NCBI RefSeq assembly: GCF_027532185.1
Contig: NZ_JAPZSV010000002.1
Coordinates: 1-64,000, forward strand
Length of the DNA stretch: 64,000 bases
Reading direction: 5' to 3'
Origin: Hylemonella sp.
Lineage (GTDB): Bacteria > Pseudomonadota > Gammaproteobacteria > Burkholderiales > Burkholderiaceae_C
This document shows, piece by piece, positions 48,445 through 62,571 of the stretch; positions within the stretch are counted from its first letter, which is position 1; each line of letters starts with the position of its first letter. The notes beneath the pieces are model-generated. The model had not been told where the DNA came from. It worked only from the letters and a program-made list of their open reading frames with translations, and made no database searches. The translations under genes and the position numbers were made by a program.

Positions 48445-50277
48445 ATGCGGATGCGTGCTTTCCTGCTGGTCCTGGCCGGCCTGTGTGGGGCTTTGCCCAC
48501 GTGGGCGGCCCATGCCTATGCACAGTTCGGCGACATCAAGTACCCGCCGGGCTTCGCCCATTTCGATTACGTCAACCCGAACGCGCCCAAGGGCGGCGTG
48601 ATCACCCTGGTGCCGCCCACGCGCCTGTCCAATTTCGACAAGTACAACCCCTACACGCTCAAGGGCAGCGCGCCACCCGCGCTCAACGGCCTGGTCTTCG
48701 AAAGCCTGCTGACCGGCACGCTGGACGAGCCCACCACGGCCTACGGCCTGCTGGCCCAGGACGTGACGGTGTCGCCGGACAAGTTGTCCGCCGTCTTCAC
48801 GCTCAATCCCAAGGCGCGTTTCCACAATGGCGACCCGGTGTTGGCGGTCGACGTCAAGCACTCCTTTGACAAGCTGGTGTCCAAGGAGGCGGCGCCGCAG
48901 TTCCGCACCATCTTCGGCGAGATCCGCGGCGTGACCATCCTGGGTGAGCGCCAGGTGCGCTTCGACTTCAAACGCGTGAATGCCGAGCTCCCGCTGATCG
49001 CGGGCAGCTTGCCGGTCTTCAGCCGCAAATGGGGCGAGGGCAAGCCGATGGACCAGATCGTCACCGACACGCCCATTGGCAGCGGGCCCTACCGCATCGG
49101 CAAGGTCAACTTCGGCAAAGACATCACGTACGAGCGTGATCCGGACTACTGGGCCCGCGACCTCAATGTGCGGCGCGGCATGTTCAACTTCGACCGCATC
49201 AGCTACAAGATCTACAAGGACAACACGGCGCAGCTGGAAGCCTTCAAGGCCGGCGAGTTCGATTACATCCAGGCCTTCATCGCACGCGAATGGGCACGCG
49301 CCTACACGGGCAAACAGTTCGAGCGTGGCCAACTCATCAAGAAGGAGCTGCAGCATGGCAATGCCGGCGACTTCCAGGGCTTTCTCTTCAATCTGCGGCG
49401 CGACAAGTTCAAGGACGTGCGTGTGCGCCAGGCCATCGCCCTGGCCATGGACTACGAGTGGATGAACCGCCAGCTCTTTTACAACGCCTACACCCGGGTG
49501 CGCGGCTATTTCGTCGGCAGCGACTTCGAGGCCAAGGGCAAGCCGACGCCCGAGGAGCTGGCCGTGCTGGAGCCGCTGCGCCGCCAGCTGCCGCCCGAGG
49601 TCTACACCGAGGAGGTGCCGCTGCCGCCGTACACCAGCCTGGACCCGGCCTCGGGCCAGACCCTGCGTGACAACCTGCGGCGCGCGCGCGACCTGCTGGC
49701 TGCCGCTGGCTGGACCTACCGTGACGGTGCGCTGCGCAACGCCAAGGGTGAGCCCTTCACCATCGAGTTCCTCGACAACTCGGGCTCCATGAGCCGCGTG
49801 GTCACGCCTTATGCGCGCAATCTGGAGAAGCTCGGCATACGCGTCAACACCAAGGTGATCGACTTCGCCATCCTGCAAAAACGCATGGATGTGTTCGACT
49901 TCGAGATCATCAGCAACCGCCTCATCGGCAGCGAGGCACCGGGCACCGAGCTGCTGGAGCGTTACGGCTCCAAGGCCGCCGACGTCGAGGGCTCCAGCAA
50001 CGTGATCGGGATCAAGGACCCGGCGGTCGATGCCATCCTGGACGAGGTCATCTCCGCCCGCACACGCCCCGAGCTGGTGGCGCGCCTGCGCGCCCTGGAC
50101 CGCGTGCTGCGCCATGGCCACTATGCGGTTCCGCACTGGTACAGCGGCGTGCATCGGGTGGCCTGGCGGGCCGGCCGCTTCGAGCAGCCGGCCGTGACGC
50201 CGCGTTATTACCAGCCCGAGTCGTGGGTGACCTCGGTCTGGTGGGCTACGCCTCCGAATCTGGCGGGAGGGAGATAA
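48445..50277 (+). CDS. yejA: Oligopeptide ABC transporter substrate-binding protein YejA
   Basis: A 610-residue family-5 solute-binding protein (SBP_bac_5). A signal peptide spans about residues 1-21 ([22 protein letters not shown]). Then come [22 protein letters not shown] and [26 protein letters not shown], the YejA-specific opening. In E. coli YejABEF imports peptides and is the entry route for microcin C. It heads the yejABEF operon, with yejB 3 bp downstream. Confidence 0.93.
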   Translation: MRMRAFLLVLAGLCGALPTWAAHAYAQFGDIKYPPGFAHFDYVNPNAPKGGVITLVPPTRLSNFDKYNPYTLKGSAPPALNGLVFESLLTGTLDEPTTAYGLLAQDVTVSPDKLSAVFTLNPKARFHNGDPVLAVDVKHSFDKLVSKEAAPQFRTIFGEIRGVTILGERQVRFDFKRVNAELPLIAGSLPVFSRKWGEGKPMDQIVTDTPIGSGPYRIGKVNFGKDITYERDPDYWARDLNVRRGMFNFDRISYKIYKDNTAQLEAFKAGEFDYIQAFIAREWARAYTGKQFERGQLIKKELQHGNAGDFQGFLFNLRRDKFKDVRVRQAIALAMDYEWMNRQLFYNAYTRVRGYFVGSDFEAKGKPTPEELAVLEPLRRQLPPEVYTEEVPLPPYTSLDPASGQTLRDNLRRARDLLAAAGWTYRDGALRNAKGEPFTIEFLDNSGSMSRVVTPYARNLEKLGIRVNTKVIDFAILQKRMDVFDFEIISNRLIGSEAPGTELLERYGSKAADVEGSSNVIGIKDPAVDAILDEVISARTRPELVARLRALDRVLRHGHYAVPHWYSGVHRVAWRAGRFEQPAVTPRYYQPESWVTSVWWATPPNLAGGR

Positions 50278-50280
50278 GCC

Positions 50281-51315
50281 ATGCCCGCCTACATCCTCAA
50301 GCGTCTGCTGCTGATGATCCCCACGCTGTTCGGGATCCTGCTGCTGACCTTCGTGGTCATCCAGTTCGTACCCGGCGGGCCGGTGGAGCAGATGGTGGCC
50401 CAGCTTCAGGGGCGCGACACGGGAGGCGAGGGCTCCGCAGCAGGTGGCGCTGGTTACCGCGGTCGACAGGGCGTGGACGCCAAGCGCATCGAGGAGATCC
50501 GCACGCTCTACGGCTTCGACAAGCCGGCCCACGAGCGCTTCTGGCAGATGCTGGGTCAGTACGCACGCTTCGACCTGGGCAAGAGCTTCTACTATCCCAA
50601 GAGTGTCTGGGAGCTGGTCAAGGAGAAGCTGCCTGTGTCCATCAGCCTCGGCCTGTGGACCTTCTTCCTGAGCTACCTGATCTCGGTGCCCCTGGGCATT
50701 GCCAAGGCGGTGCGCGCGGGCACGCGTTTCGATACGCTGACCAGTCTGATCGTGCTCATCGGCTACGCGATACCGGGTTTCGTGCTCGGCGTGGCCCTGC
50801 TCGTGATCTTTGGCGGTCAGCTGCAATGGTTCCCCTTGCGGGGCTTGACGTCGAGCAACTGGGAGAGCCTGAGTTGGGGCGCCAGGATCGTGGACTATCT
50901 CTGGCACATCACCTTGCCGGTCACGGCCAGCGTGCTGGGGGCCTTTGCGGTCACCACCATGCTGACCAAGAACGCCTTCCTCGAGGAGATCCGCAAGCAA
51001 TACGTGCTGACGGCGCGCGCCAAGGGGCTGAGCGAACGCACCGTGCTCTGGAAGCATGTGTTTCGCAACGCGCTCATCCCCATCGTCACCGGTTTCCCGG
51101 CGGCCTTCATCGGCGCTTTCTTCGCGGGCTCGCTGCTGATCGAGACCCTGTTCTCGCTCGACGGCCTGGGGCTGTTGTCCTACGAGTCGGTCATGCGACG
51201 TGACTACCCCGTGGTACTGGGCACGCTCTACCTGTTCACGCTGATCGGTCTGGTGACCAAGCTGATCTCCGACCTCTGCTATGTCTGGGTTGATCCCAGG
51301 GTGAAGTTCGACTGA
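50281..51315 (+). CDS. yejB: Oligopeptide ABC transporter permease YejB
   Basis: A 344-residue inner-membrane permease of the DppB/OppB type. TM1 is in YILKRLLLMIPTLFGILLLT. A polar loop with a Gly-rich insertion follows (about 45-65, GRDTGGEGSAAGGAGYRGRQ), as YejB proteins have. The EAA coupling motif lies in VLTARAKGLSERTVLWKHVF. It pairs with YejE to form the membrane pore for peptide uptake. It ends 138 bp before yejE, an unusually wide gap for this operon, occupied by a dispersed repeat. Confidence 0.93.
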   Translation: MPAYILKRLLLMIPTLFGILLLTFVVIQFVPGGPVEQMVAQLQGRDTGGEGSAAGGAGYRGRQGVDAKRIEEIRTLYGFDKPAHERFWQMLGQYARFDLGKSFYYPKSVWELVKEKLPVSISLGLWTFFLSYLISVPLGIAKAVRAGTRFDTLTSLIVLIGYAIPGFVLGVALLVIFGGQLQWFPLRGLTSSNWESLSWGARIVDYLWHITLPVTASVLGAFAVTTMLTKNAFLEEIRKQYVLTARAKGLSERTVLWKHVFRNALIPIVTGFPAAFIGAFFAGSLLIETLFSLDGLGLLSYESVMRRDYPVVLGTLYLFTLIGLVTKLISDLCYVWVDPRVKFD

Positions 51316-51326
51316 GACTATGGAAC

Positions 51327-51411
51327 ACCCCCAGGCTCCGCGCACTGCGTGTCGCTCCGCCACCCCCCTTGCGGGGGGCAACGCCAGTGGCCCGGCCAAG
51401 CCGGTTCCACG
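51327..51411. repeat. Dispersed hairpin repeat, copy B (inverted), between yejB and yejE
   Basis: On the minus strand it reads CGTGGAACCGGCTTGGCCGG and onward, matching copies at 25125 and 62486. It interrupts an otherwise tightly packed operon and could form a hairpin in the mRNA. Confidence 0.8.
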
Positions 51412-51453
51412 GCGTTTCCCGACCAGACGCCATCAATCGCTGGGGCGTGTTGC

Positions 51454-52484
51454 ATGAGCACGGTATCGTTGTCTCCCTCGCGTCGCGCGTGGCAGCGTTT
51501 CCGGCGCAACCGGCTGGGCTACTGGAGTCTGCTGATCTTCTGCGTGCTCTTCGTGCTGAGTCTGGGCGCCGAGCTGATCTCCAACGACAAGCCGCTGATC
51601 GCGCGCCACCATGGGCAGTGGTATTTCCCCATCCTGCACAACGTGCCCGAGACGCATTTCGGCGGTGACTTTGAGACCCCGACCGATTACCTCGACCCCT
51701 TCATCCAGCAACAGTTCGCGCAGCCGGGCAACTTCGCGCTCTATCCGCTCAACCCCTACCACCACAGCACCATCAACTACTTTGCCAAGGAGCCCAATCC
51801 ATCGGCGCCGTCGGCCGACAACTGGCTGGGCACGGACGACCGCGGGCGCGACGTGGCGGCGCGCCTGCTCTACGGTTTTCGCATCTCCGTGCTGTTTGCA
51901 CTGGCGCTGACCATCATTGGCGTGCTGCTGGGCGTGATCACGGGCGCGATCCAGGGCTTTTTCGGCGGCAAGACCGATCTCTGGTTCCAGCGCTTCATCG
52001 AGATCTGGGGCTCCATGCCCGAGCTCTACCTGCTCATCATCTTCTCGGCCATGTTCGACCCCAGCGTGGCCCTGCTGCTGATCCTGCTCAGCCTCTTCGG
52101 CTGGATGGGCCTGTCGGACTATGTGCGGGCCGAGTTCCTGCGCAACCGCCAGCTCGACTATGTGCGCGCCGCGCGCGCCATGGGCCTGTCCAACGGGCAG
52201 ATCATCTGGCGCCACATCCTGCCCAACAGCCTGACGCCCGTGGTGACCTTCCTGCCCTTCCGCATGAGTGCTGCCATCCTGGCGCTGACCTCGCTCGATT
52301 TCCTCGGCCTGGGCGTGCCGCCGGGCACGCCCTCGCTGGGGGAGCTGCTGGCCCAGGGCAAGAACAACATCGACGCCTGGTGGATCTCGTTGTCGACCTT
52401 TGCGGTGCTGGTCATCACCTTGTTGCTACTGACCTTCATGGGCGACGCGCTGCGCGACGCACTCGACCCCAGGAAGGCCGAAAA

Positions 52485-52488
<4 letters not shown>
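51454..52488 (+). CDS. yejE: Oligopeptide ABC transporter permease YejE
   Basis: A 344-residue DppC/OppC-type permease. I start at MSTVSLSPSRRAWQRFRRNR (51454); the in-frame extension upstream lies inside the dispersed repeat and is not protein-like. It has the long YejE periplasmic loop after TM1 (SNDKPLIARHHGQWYFPILH ... NYFAKEPNPSAPSADNWLGT), then TGTDDRGRDV-like and the EAA motif YVRAARAMGLSNGQIIWRHI. Its stop overlaps the yejF start (ATGA). Confidence 0.93.
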
Positions 52489-54083
<1,595 letters not shown>

Positions 54084-54089
54084 AACTGT

Positions 54090-54151
54090 CCGAAAAACGG
54101 CGGTTTCAGGCTCGAATCGCCTTGAAAATCAAGGCCCTAGCCGTTTTTTGG
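54090..54151 (+). terminator. Possible terminator at the end of yejABEF
   Basis: CCGAAAAACGGC (54090-54101) pairs, with one mismatch, with GCCGTTTTTTGG (54140-54151), enclosing a second hairpin GCCTTG-aaaat-CAAGGC (54119-54135). A T6 run lies in the distal arm. The long loop makes it a weaker call than a simple hairpin. Confidence 0.5.
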
Positions 54152-54178
54152 ATTACAATAACGGCGATCTTGACCAGA

Positions 54179-54204
54179 GGGGCGGATACCAACCGCCCCT
54201 TTTT
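54179..54204 (+). promoter_or_regulatory. Terminator-like leader hairpin (possible attenuator) upstream of rimP
   Basis: GGGGCGG (54179-54185), loop ATACCAA, CCGCCCC (54193-54199) and T5 form an intrinsic-terminator shape between a TACAAT -10-like hexamer (54154-54159) and the rimP start at 54244. Being inside the leader, it would end or attenuate rimP-nusA-infB transcription unless antiterminated. Confidence 0.6.
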
Positions 54205-54243
54205 CATGGTCGAACGCTTTTTGATGGACAGGGAAGGGTAACG

Positions 54244-54831
54244 TTGGCACTGCAGCAGATCGTTGAACAAACCGTGACCGGTTTTGGTTACGACCTCGTG
54301 GAGATCGAACGCTCCGCCGGGGGACTGCTGCGTGTGACGATCGATCTGCCCTGGGATCCTCAGGCCGGCGAGCGGTTCATCAATGTCGAGGACTGCGAGA
54401 AGGTCACGCGCCAGCTGCAGTATGCGCTGGAGGTCGAGGGTATCGAATACAAGCGGCTCGAGGTGTCCTCGCCGGGCATCGATCGCCCGCTGCGACACGA
54501 ACAGGATTTCGAGCGTTTTGCCGGCCAGGTGGTCGACATCACGCTCAAGGCGCCGCTCGGGGCGGCCGCTGGCGGCCAGGTGGCGGCCAACCGCAAGAAG
54601 TTCCGCGGCACGCTCGAGCGCGTGAGCGCTGCTGACGGCACGCCGGGCTGGCAGATCGTCTGGAGCGACGAGCCGCCCGCCAAGCCGGGTCAGAAGGTGA
54701 GCAAGAAACGTGCGCCCGTGCCGCTGCAGGCACTGGGTTTCACGCTGGATGAGTTGCGTGAGGCGCGTCTGGCGCCTATTGTGAATTTCAAGGGCCGTGG
54801 GGATGCCAATCCCGCGGCTGCAGGTGATTGA
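54244..54831 (+). CDS. rimP: Ribosome maturation factor RimP
   Basis: A 195-residue 30S assembly factor acting on the 16S/S12 region. The start is TTG 54244 ([20 protein letters not shown]), with AGGGAAGGG about 6-14 bases upstream. In-frame upstream codons lie in the leader hairpin. Core motifs are [28 protein letters not shown] and [27 protein letters not shown]. The Ala/Gly-rich insertion in the C-terminal SH3-like domain ([14 protein letters not shown]) makes it longer than E. coli RimP (about 150). First gene of the rimP-nusA-infB unit. Confidence 0.92.
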   Translation: MALQQIVEQTVTGFGYDLVEIERSAGGLLRVTIDLPWDPQAGERFINVEDCEKVTRQLQYALEVEGIEYKRLEVSSPGIDRPLRHEQDFERFAGQVVDITLKAPLGAAAGGQVAANRKKFRGTLERVSAADGTPGWQIVWSDEPPAKPGQKVSKKRAPVPLQALGFTLDELREARLAPIVNFKGRGDANPAAAGD

Positions 54832-54851
54832 AGGTACTGGAGGTGAGTAGC

Positions 54852-56357
54852 ATGAATCGCGAACTGTTGATGCTGGTGGAAGCCATCTCGCGCGAGAAGA
54901 ACGTCGAGCGTGACGTGGTCTTCGGCGCCGTCGAGGCGGCGCTGGCGCAGGCGACCAAGAAGCTGTACGAAGGCGACGTGGACATCCGCGTGGCGATCGA
55001 CCGCGACACCGGTGTGTACGAAACCTTCCGCCGCTGGCATGTGGTGCCCGACGAGGCCGGCCTGCAGCTGCCCGACCAGGAAATCCTGCTGTTCGAAGCC
55101 AAGGAGCAGATCCCCGACATCGAGGTCGACGAGTACATCGAGGAGCCGGTGGAGTCCGTGCCGATCGGCCGCATCGGCGCCATGGCCGCCAAGCAGGTCA
55201 TCCTGCAGAAGATCCGCGACGCGGAGCGTGAGATGCTGCTCAATGACTTCATGTCGCGCGGCGAGAAGATCTTCGTGGGCACCGTCAAGCGCATGGACAA
55301 GGGCGACATCATCGTGGAAAGCGGGCGCGTCGAGGGTCGTCTGCGCCGCGGCGAGATGATTCCCAAGGAAAACCTGCGTACCGGCGACCGCGTGCGCGCC
55401 ATGATCATGGAGGTGGACCTGACGCTGCGTGGCGCGCCCATCATCCTCTCGCGCTCGGCCCCCGAGTTCATGATCGAACTCTTCCGCCAGGAAGTGCCCG
55501 AGATCGAGCAGGGCCTGCTGGAGATCAAGAGCTGCGCCCGTGACCCCGGTTCGCGCGCCAAGATCGCCGTGCTCTCGCACGACAAGCGTGTCGACCCCAT
55601 CGGTACCTGCGTGGGCGTGCGCGGCACCCGCGTCAACGCCGTGACCAACGAGCTCGCCGGCGAGCGCGTGGACATCGTGCTCTGGAGCGAAGACCCGGCC
55701 CAGTTCGTGATCGGCGCGCTGGCCCCGGCCAACGTGCAGTCCATCGTGGTCGATGAAGAGAAGCACGCCATGGACGTGGTGGTCGACGAAGAAAACCTCG
55801 CCATCGCGATCGGCCGCGGCGGCCAGAACGTGCGCCTGGCCTCCGACCTGACGGGATGGAAGATCAACATCATGGACGCGGCCGAGTCGGCCCAGAAGCA
55901 GGCCGACGAGACCGGCACGCTGCGCAAGCTGTTCATGGAAAAGCTCGATGTGGACGAGGAGATCGCCGACATCCTGATCGCCGAGGGCTTCACCAGCCTG
56001 GAAGAGGTGGCCTATGTGCCGCTGCAGGAGATGCTGGAGATCGAGTCCTTCGACGAAGACACCGTCAACGAGCTGCGCGCCCGCGCCAAGGATGCGCTGC
56101 TGACGCTGGAGATCGCCCGCGAGGAGAGCGTCGAGGAAGTCTCGCAGGATTTGCGCGACCTCCAGGGTCTGACCCCCGATCTGATCGCCAAGCTGGCGGA
56201 GGCCGGTGTGCAGACGCTCGACGATCTGGCCGATCTGGCCGTCGACGAGCTGACCGAGATCACCGGCCAGTCGGAAGACGAAGCCAAGGCACTCATCATG
56301 AAGGCGCGCGAGCATTGGTTCACCAGTGAAGCCGCTACGCAAGAGTCCACGTCATGA
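54852..56357 (+). CDS. nusA: Transcription termination/antitermination factor NusA
   Basis: A 501-residue RNA-polymerase-associated factor. A strong GGAGGTGAG site precedes ATG 54852. Domains in order: N-terminal RNAP-binding (1-130), S1 (about 135-200, [20 protein letters not shown]), KH1 and KH2 (about 230-345, with [15 protein letters not shown] and [14 protein letters not shown]), and two acidic C-terminal helix-hairpin repeats (about 365-495). It modulates pausing, termination and antitermination, and its position behind the rimP leader hairpin suits autogenous control. Confidence 0.96.
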   Translation: MNRELLMLVEAISREKNVERDVVFGAVEAALAQATKKLYEGDVDIRVAIDRDTGVYETFRRWHVVPDEAGLQLPDQEILLFEAKEQIPDIEVDEYIEEPVESVPIGRIGAMAAKQVILQKIRDAEREMLLNDFMSRGEKIFVGTVKRMDKGDIIVESGRVEGRLRRGEMIPKENLRTGDRVRAMIMEVDLTLRGAPIILSRSAPEFMIELFRQEVPEIEQGLLEIKSCARDPGSRAKIAVLSHDKRVDPIGTCVGVRGTRVNAVTNELAGERVDIVLWSEDPAQFVIGALAPANVQSIVVDEEKHAMDVVVDEENLAIAIGRGGQNVRLASDLTGWKINIMDAAESAQKQADETGTLRKLFMEKLDVDEEIADILIAEGFTSLEEVAYVPLQEMLEIESFDEDTVNELRARAKDALLTLEIAREESVEEVSQDLRDLQGLTPDLIAKLAEAGVQTLDDLADLAVDELTEITGQSEDEAKALIMKAREHWFTSEAATQESTS

Positions 56358-56375
56358 AAAAATAAGTTCAGTCGC

Positions 56376-56408
56376 GGCAGGCCATTTTCCCCACGGGGTG
56401 GCCATGCC
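56376..56408 (+). other. Hairpin in the nusA-infB gap
   Basis: GGCAGGCCA pairs with TGGCC-A-TGCC around an inner CCCC-ac-GGGG stem, about 22 bases before the infB ATG. There is no T-run, so it is more likely an mRNA structure than a terminator. Confidence 0.35.
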
Positions 56409-56430
56409 CTAGCTAAAGGTTCCATCACAA

Positions 56431-59286
56431 ATGTCCAGTACGACCGTCGCCGAGTTTGCAACCGAACTCAAGAAGTCAACCGATACCCTGCTCGAGCAGC
56501 TCAAGTCCGCCGGCGTGGCCAAGGCCTCCGCGGCTGACACCCTGACCGACGCTGACAAGCAGAAGCTCCTGGGGTATCTGCAGGCCAGCCATGGCACTGC
56601 CACGGCCGAGCGCAAGAAGATCACGCTGACCAAGAAATCGACCACCGAGATCAAGCAGGCCGACGCCAGTGGCAAGGCCCGCACCATCCAGGTCGAGGTT
56701 CGCAAGAAGCGTACCTTCATCCGCCGTGAAGACGGTAGCGATGGGGTCGAGACGGGGACGGTCGAGCGGGCGGAAGAGGCGCCAGTGGCCGCTCCGGCCG
56801 CTCCCGCAGTGGACAACGCCGAACTGGTGCGTCGCGAGGAAGAGGCACGCCGCCAGGCCGAGCTGATCCGTCGCCAGGAGGAAGACCTGGCCGAGAAGCG
56901 TCGTCAGCGCGAGGAAGCCGAAAAGCGCGAGCGTGAAGCCGAAGAGCGTGCCGCCAGCTACGCCGCGACCGAAGACCAGAAGAAGGCCCAGGCGTCGACC
57001 AGCAAGGCCGAGGCCAGCGCCGAGGCGGCTGAAGCCGCCGCCGCCCGTGTGGCCGCGCAGGCTGAAGCCCGCGAGAAGGTCGCCGCCGAGTCGAAGGCTC
57101 GTGCGGATGAAGAGGCTGCCCGTGCGCTGGACCTGAATGACCGCCGCCGCAAGGCCGAGGCCGAAGCCGCCGCCATCCGGTCCATGATGGCGACCCCGGC
57201 CAAGAAGGCCCCGCCGCCGCCCGCCAAGGAAGAGCCCAAGGCGCCGATCAAGGGCACCCTGCACAAACCGGCGGCCGGTAGCACGGTGGCCAAACCCGCC
57301 AAACCGGCAGGCAGCGGTACTGCGGCACCGGCGGGCGCGGGCAAGGAAGTCAAGTCGGCCAAGCTCTCGTCGAGCTGGGCGGGTGATCCGGCCAAGAAGA
57401 AGGCCATCCCGACGCGCGGCGACGCCAGTGGTGGCGTGGGCCGTGGCAGCTGGCGCAGCGGTCCCAAGGGCCGTCGCGGCCATGACCGCGACGAGCAGCA
57501 GGTCCAGGCCGCACCGGTCGAGGCCCGTGTGATCGAGGTCCATGTGCCCGAGACCATCACCGTGGCCGAGCTGGCGCACAAGATGGCGGTCAAGGCCTCC
57601 GAGGTCATCAAGCAGCTGATGAAGCTGGGCCAGATGGTCACCATCAACCAGCCGCTGGACCAGGACACGGCCATGATCGTGGTCGAGGAAATGGGCCACA
57701 AGGCCATCATCGCCGCGCTGGACGATCCGGAAGCCTTCACCGAAGAGGAAGTGCAGGCCGCCCATGCCGCCGAGGCTCTGTCGCGCGCGCCTGTGGTCAC
57801 CGTCATGGGTCACGTCGACCACGGCAAGACCTCGCTGCTGGACTACATCCGTCGAACCAAGGTGGCGGCGGGCGAAGCCGGTGGTATCACCCAGCACATC
57901 GGCGCCTACCACGTGGACACCCCGCGCGGCATGGTGACCTTCCTGGACACGCCGGGTCACGAGGCCTTCACGGCCATGCGTGCCCGTGGCGCCCAGGCTA
58001 CCGACATCGTGATCCTGGTCTGCGCAGCCGACGACGGCGTGATGCCCCAGACCAAGGAAGCCATCAAGCATGCCAAGGCGGCGGGTGTGCCCATCGTGGT
58101 GGCTATGACGAAGGCTGACAAGCCCGAAGCCAATATCGAGCGTGTCAAGAGCGAACTCGTGGCCGAGGAAGTGGTGCCCGAGGACTTTGGCGGCGACTCG
58201 CCCTTCGTGGCCGTGTCTTCCAAGACAGGCATGGGCGTGGACGAACTGCTGGAGCAGGTGCTGCTGCAGGCCGAGGTGCTGGAGCTCAAGGCCCCGGTGG
58301 ACGCCGCAGCCAAGGGCCTGGTCATTGAAGCCAAGCTGGACAAGGGCCGCGGCCCCGTGGCCACCGTGCTGGTGCAGTCGGGCACGCTCAAGACGGGCGA
58401 CGTGGTGCTGGCCGGCCAGACCTATGGCCGCGTGCGTGCCATGCTGGACGAGAACGGCCGCAAGATCGAGGCGGCCGGTCCGTCCATTCCGGTGGAAATC
58501 CAGGGCATGACCGAGGTGCCGCAGGCCGGTGATGACTTCATGGTCATGGCCGACGAGCGCCGCGCGCGCGAGATCGCCACCTACCGTGCCGGCAAGTTCC
58601 GCAACACCAAGCTGGCCAAGCAGCAGGCCGCCAAGCTGGAGAACATGTTCTCCGACATGGCTGCCGGCGAGGTCAAGACCCTGCCCATCATCGTCAAGGC
58701 CGATGTGCAAGGCTCGCAGGAGGCACTGGCGGCCTCGCTGCTCAAGCTCTCGACCGGCGAGGTCAAGGTGCAGCTGGTCTATGCCGGCGTGGGTGGCATC
58801 AGCGAGTCCGACGTCAACCTGGCCATCGCCTCCAAGGCGGTGATCATCGGCTTCAACACGCGCGCCGACGCCGGTGCGCGCAAGCTGGCCGAAGGCAACG
58901 GCATCGACATCCGCTACTACAACATCATCTACGACGCCGTGGACGAGTTGAAGGCGGCCATGTCGGGCATGCTGGCACCCGAGAAGAAGGAAGAGGTCAT
59001 CGGTATGGCCGAGATCCGCACCGTCTTCGTGGCGTCCAAGATCGGCACCGTGGCGGGCTGTATGGTCACTGCCGGTTTTGTCACCCGCAGCGCGCATTTC
59101 CGTCTGCTGCGCGACAACGTGGTGATCTACACCGGCGAGCTCGACTCCCTCAAGCGCATGAAGGACGATGTGCGCGAGGTCAAGGAAGGCTTCGAGTGCG
59201 GTATCAAGCTCAAGAACTACAACGACATCAAGGAAGGCGACCAGCTCGAATTCTTCGAAGTCAAGGAAATCGCCCGGACCCTGTAA
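56431..59286 (+). CDS. infB: Translation initiation factor IF-2
   Basis: A 951-residue GTPase that brings fMet-tRNA to the 30S subunit. It has an N-terminal IF2_N subdomain (1-55), a long Ala/Lys/Glu-rich linker (about 60-300), a Gly/Arg-rich stretch ([16 protein letters not shown]) and a second IF2_N (about 365-420). The G domain has G1 GHVDHGKTS (460-468), GGITQHIG and DTPGHEAF. The usual N-K-x-D base-recognition motif reads TKAD (T560-D563). Domains II, III and C2 complete it (ending [10 protein letters not shown]). An internal short isoform is known in enterobacteria; I see no obvious internal ribosome site. Confidence 0.96.
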   Translation: MSSTTVAEFATELKKSTDTLLEQLKSAGVAKASAADTLTDADKQKLLGYLQASHGTATAERKKITLTKKSTTEIKQADASGKARTIQVEVRKKRTFIRREDGSDGVETGTVERAEEAPVAAPAAPAVDNAELVRREEEARRQAELIRRQEEDLAEKRRQREEAEKREREAEERAASYAATEDQKKAQASTSKAEASAEAAEAAAARVAAQAEAREKVAAESKARADEEAARALDLNDRRRKAEAEAAAIRSMMATPAKKAPPPPAKEEPKAPIKGTLHKPAAGSTVAKPAKPAGSGTAAPAGAGKEVKSAKLSSSWAGDPAKKKAIPTRGDASGGVGRGSWRSGPKGRRGHDRDEQQVQAAPVEARVIEVHVPETITVAELAHKMAVKASEVIKQLMKLGQMVTINQPLDQDTAMIVVEEMGHKAIIAALDDPEAFTEEEVQAAHAAEALSRAPVVTVMGHVDHGKTSLLDYIRRTKVAAGEAGGITQHIGAYHVDTPRGMVTFLDTPGHEAFTAMRARGAQATDIVILVCAADDGVMPQTKEAIKHAKAAGVPIVVAMTKADKPEANIERVKSELVAEEVVPEDFGGDSPFVAVSSKTGMGVDELLEQVLLQAEVLELKAPVDAAAKGLVIEAKLDKGRGPVATVLVQSGTLKTGDVVLAGQTYGRVRAMLDENGRKIEAAGPSIPVEIQGMTEVPQAGDDFMVMADERRAREIATYRAGKFRNTKLAKQQAAKLENMFSDMAAGEVKTLPIIVKADVQGSQEALAASLLKLSTGEVKVQLVYAGVGGISESDVNLAIASKAVIIGFNTRADAGARKLAEGNGIDIRYYNIIYDAVDELKAAMSGMLAPEKKEEVIGMAEIRTVFVASKIGTVAGCMVTAGFVTRSAHFRLLRDNVVIYTGELDSLKRMKDDVREVKEGFECGIKLKNYNDIKEGDQLEFFEVKEIARTL

Positions 59287-59289
59287 ACC

Positions 59290-59664
59290 ATGCCGGCCAA
59301 GAAATCATCAGCTCCGAACCGCGGCTTCAAGGTCGCTGATCAGATCCAGCGTGATCTGACGGAGCTGATCGCGCGCGAGTTGAAGGATCCGCGCGTGGGC
59401 ATGGTGACGCTGCAGTCGGTCGAGGTCACGCCCGACTACGCGCACGCCAAGGTCTACTTCAGCGTGCTCGTGGGCGACCCGCAGGAAACCCAGGACGCGC
59501 TGAACCAGGCCGCGGGCTTCCTGCGCAACGGCCTGTTCAAGCGACTGCACATCCACACCGTGCCGACCTTGCATTTCCTGTTCGACCGTACCACCGAGCG
59601 TGCGGCCGACATGAATGCGCTGATCGCGCAGGCCGTTGCATCGCGTTCCAAAAACGAGGATTGA
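59290..59664 (+). CDS. rbfA: Ribosome-binding factor A
   Basis: A 124-residue KH-fold 30S maturation factor. Motifs are [40 protein letters not shown] and [11 protein letters not shown], with [20 protein letters not shown] at the C-terminus. It starts 3 bp after infB, as part of the same transcript. Confidence 0.95.
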   Translation: MPAKKSSAPNRGFKVADQIQRDLTELIARELKDPRVGMVTLQSVEVTPDYAHAKVYFSVLVGDPQETQDALNQAAGFLRNGLFKRLHIHTVPTLHFLFDRTTERAADMNALIAQAVASRSKNED

Positions 59665-59666
59665 AG

Positions 59667-60631
59667 ATGCACGCGCCACGCACCAGGGTGCAACGGCGCC
59701 CTGTGCATGGGGTGTTGTTGCTCGACAAGCCGCTGGGACTCTCCAGCAACCAGGCGCTGCAGAAGGCCAAGTGGCTGCTGCGCGCTGAAAAAGCCGGCCA
59801 TACGGGGACGCTGGACCCGCTGGCCACGGGCGTGCTGCCCCTGTGTTTCGGGGCCGCGACCAAGTTCAGCCAGCTGCATCTGGACGCCGACAAGACTTAC
59901 GAGACCACGGTGCGCCTCGGTGTTCGCACCAGCACAGCCGATGCCGAGGGTGAGGTCATCCAAACCCGGCCCGTGGACTGCACGCCAGGCCAGGTGGTCG
60001 AGGTGCTGGACCGTTTCATGGGGCCCCTTCAGCAGGTCCCCCCCATGCACAGCGCCCTGAAGAAGGACGGCAAGGCCCTGTACGAATACGCCCGTGAAGG
60101 CGAGACCGTGGAACGTGAGCCGCGTGACGTAGTCATCCATGAATTGGAGCTGCTGGACATGCAACTGCAGGGCGAGGCGCCGTTTCTGCGCCTGCGTGTG
60201 CACTGCAGCAAGGGCACCTACATCCGCACCCTGGGCGAGGACATCGCCGAGGCGCTGGGCTGTGGCGGCCACCTCACGGCCCTGCGTCGCGTCGCGACCG
60301 GTCCGTTTGCAGAGCAAGACTGCCTGTCGCTGGCGGCGCTGGAGGCCATGGACGAGCCGCAGCGTCTGCGCCAGCTTCGGCCGGTCGAGGTCCTGCTCGA
60401 CGGACACGAGGCCGTCACGCTGGACGGTGACAATGCCGGCCGTTTCCTCAGCGGTCTGCGCCGTCGCGGCCGCTGGCATGACACCGAGCGGGCCGCCGTC
60501 TACGGCCCTTCGACAAGCCCAGAACAGGCTGCCCGCAGCCTGCTGGGCACGGCCCACGTCAAGGCCGGTGAACTGATACCCGGGCGCCTGTTGAGCCCAA
60601 TCGAAATCCAACAAATCCTGGAAAGTCAACC

Positions 60632-60635
<4 letters not shown>
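59667..60635 (+). CDS. truB: tRNA pseudouridine(55) synthase TruB
   Basis: A 322-residue enzyme that makes the T-loop pseudouridine of elongator tRNAs. ATG 59667 follows GAGGA; a TTG at 59661 is the alternative. Key motifs are [28 protein letters not shown] with the catalytic D50, the [10 protein letters not shown] segment, and [16 protein letters not shown]-like C-terminal region is present. It overlaps typA by 4 nt (ATGA). Confidence 0.95.
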
Positions 60636-62461
<1,826 letters not shown>

Positions 62462-62485
62462 GGCCTGAACCCCCACGTGGGACGC

Positions 62486-62562
62486 CGTGGAACCGGCTTC
62501 GCCGGGCCACTGGCGTCGTCCCCCTTCAAGGGGGAAGGCGGCCGCAGGCCGACTCAGGGGGC
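62486..62562. repeat. Dispersed hairpin repeat, copy C
   Basis: CGTGGAACCGGCTTCGCCGG, then TCCCCCTTCAAGGGGGA (a C5/G5 hairpin) and GACTCAGGGGG. It matches copies at 25125 and 51327 (inverted). It lies between typA and the EamA gene, ending 9 bp before the ATG at 62572. Confidence 0.8.
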
Positions 62563-62571
62563 CTTCTGTCC

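Noticed and set aside
48421-51399. 992-codon minus-strand open frame opposite yejAB
   Set aside because: Antisense shadow without recognisable domains. yejA and yejB are standard and in the correct operon order.
56476-59097. 873-codon minus-strand open frame opposite infB
   Set aside because: Mirror of IF-2 coding sequence. Gly/Leu/His-rich and without motifs.
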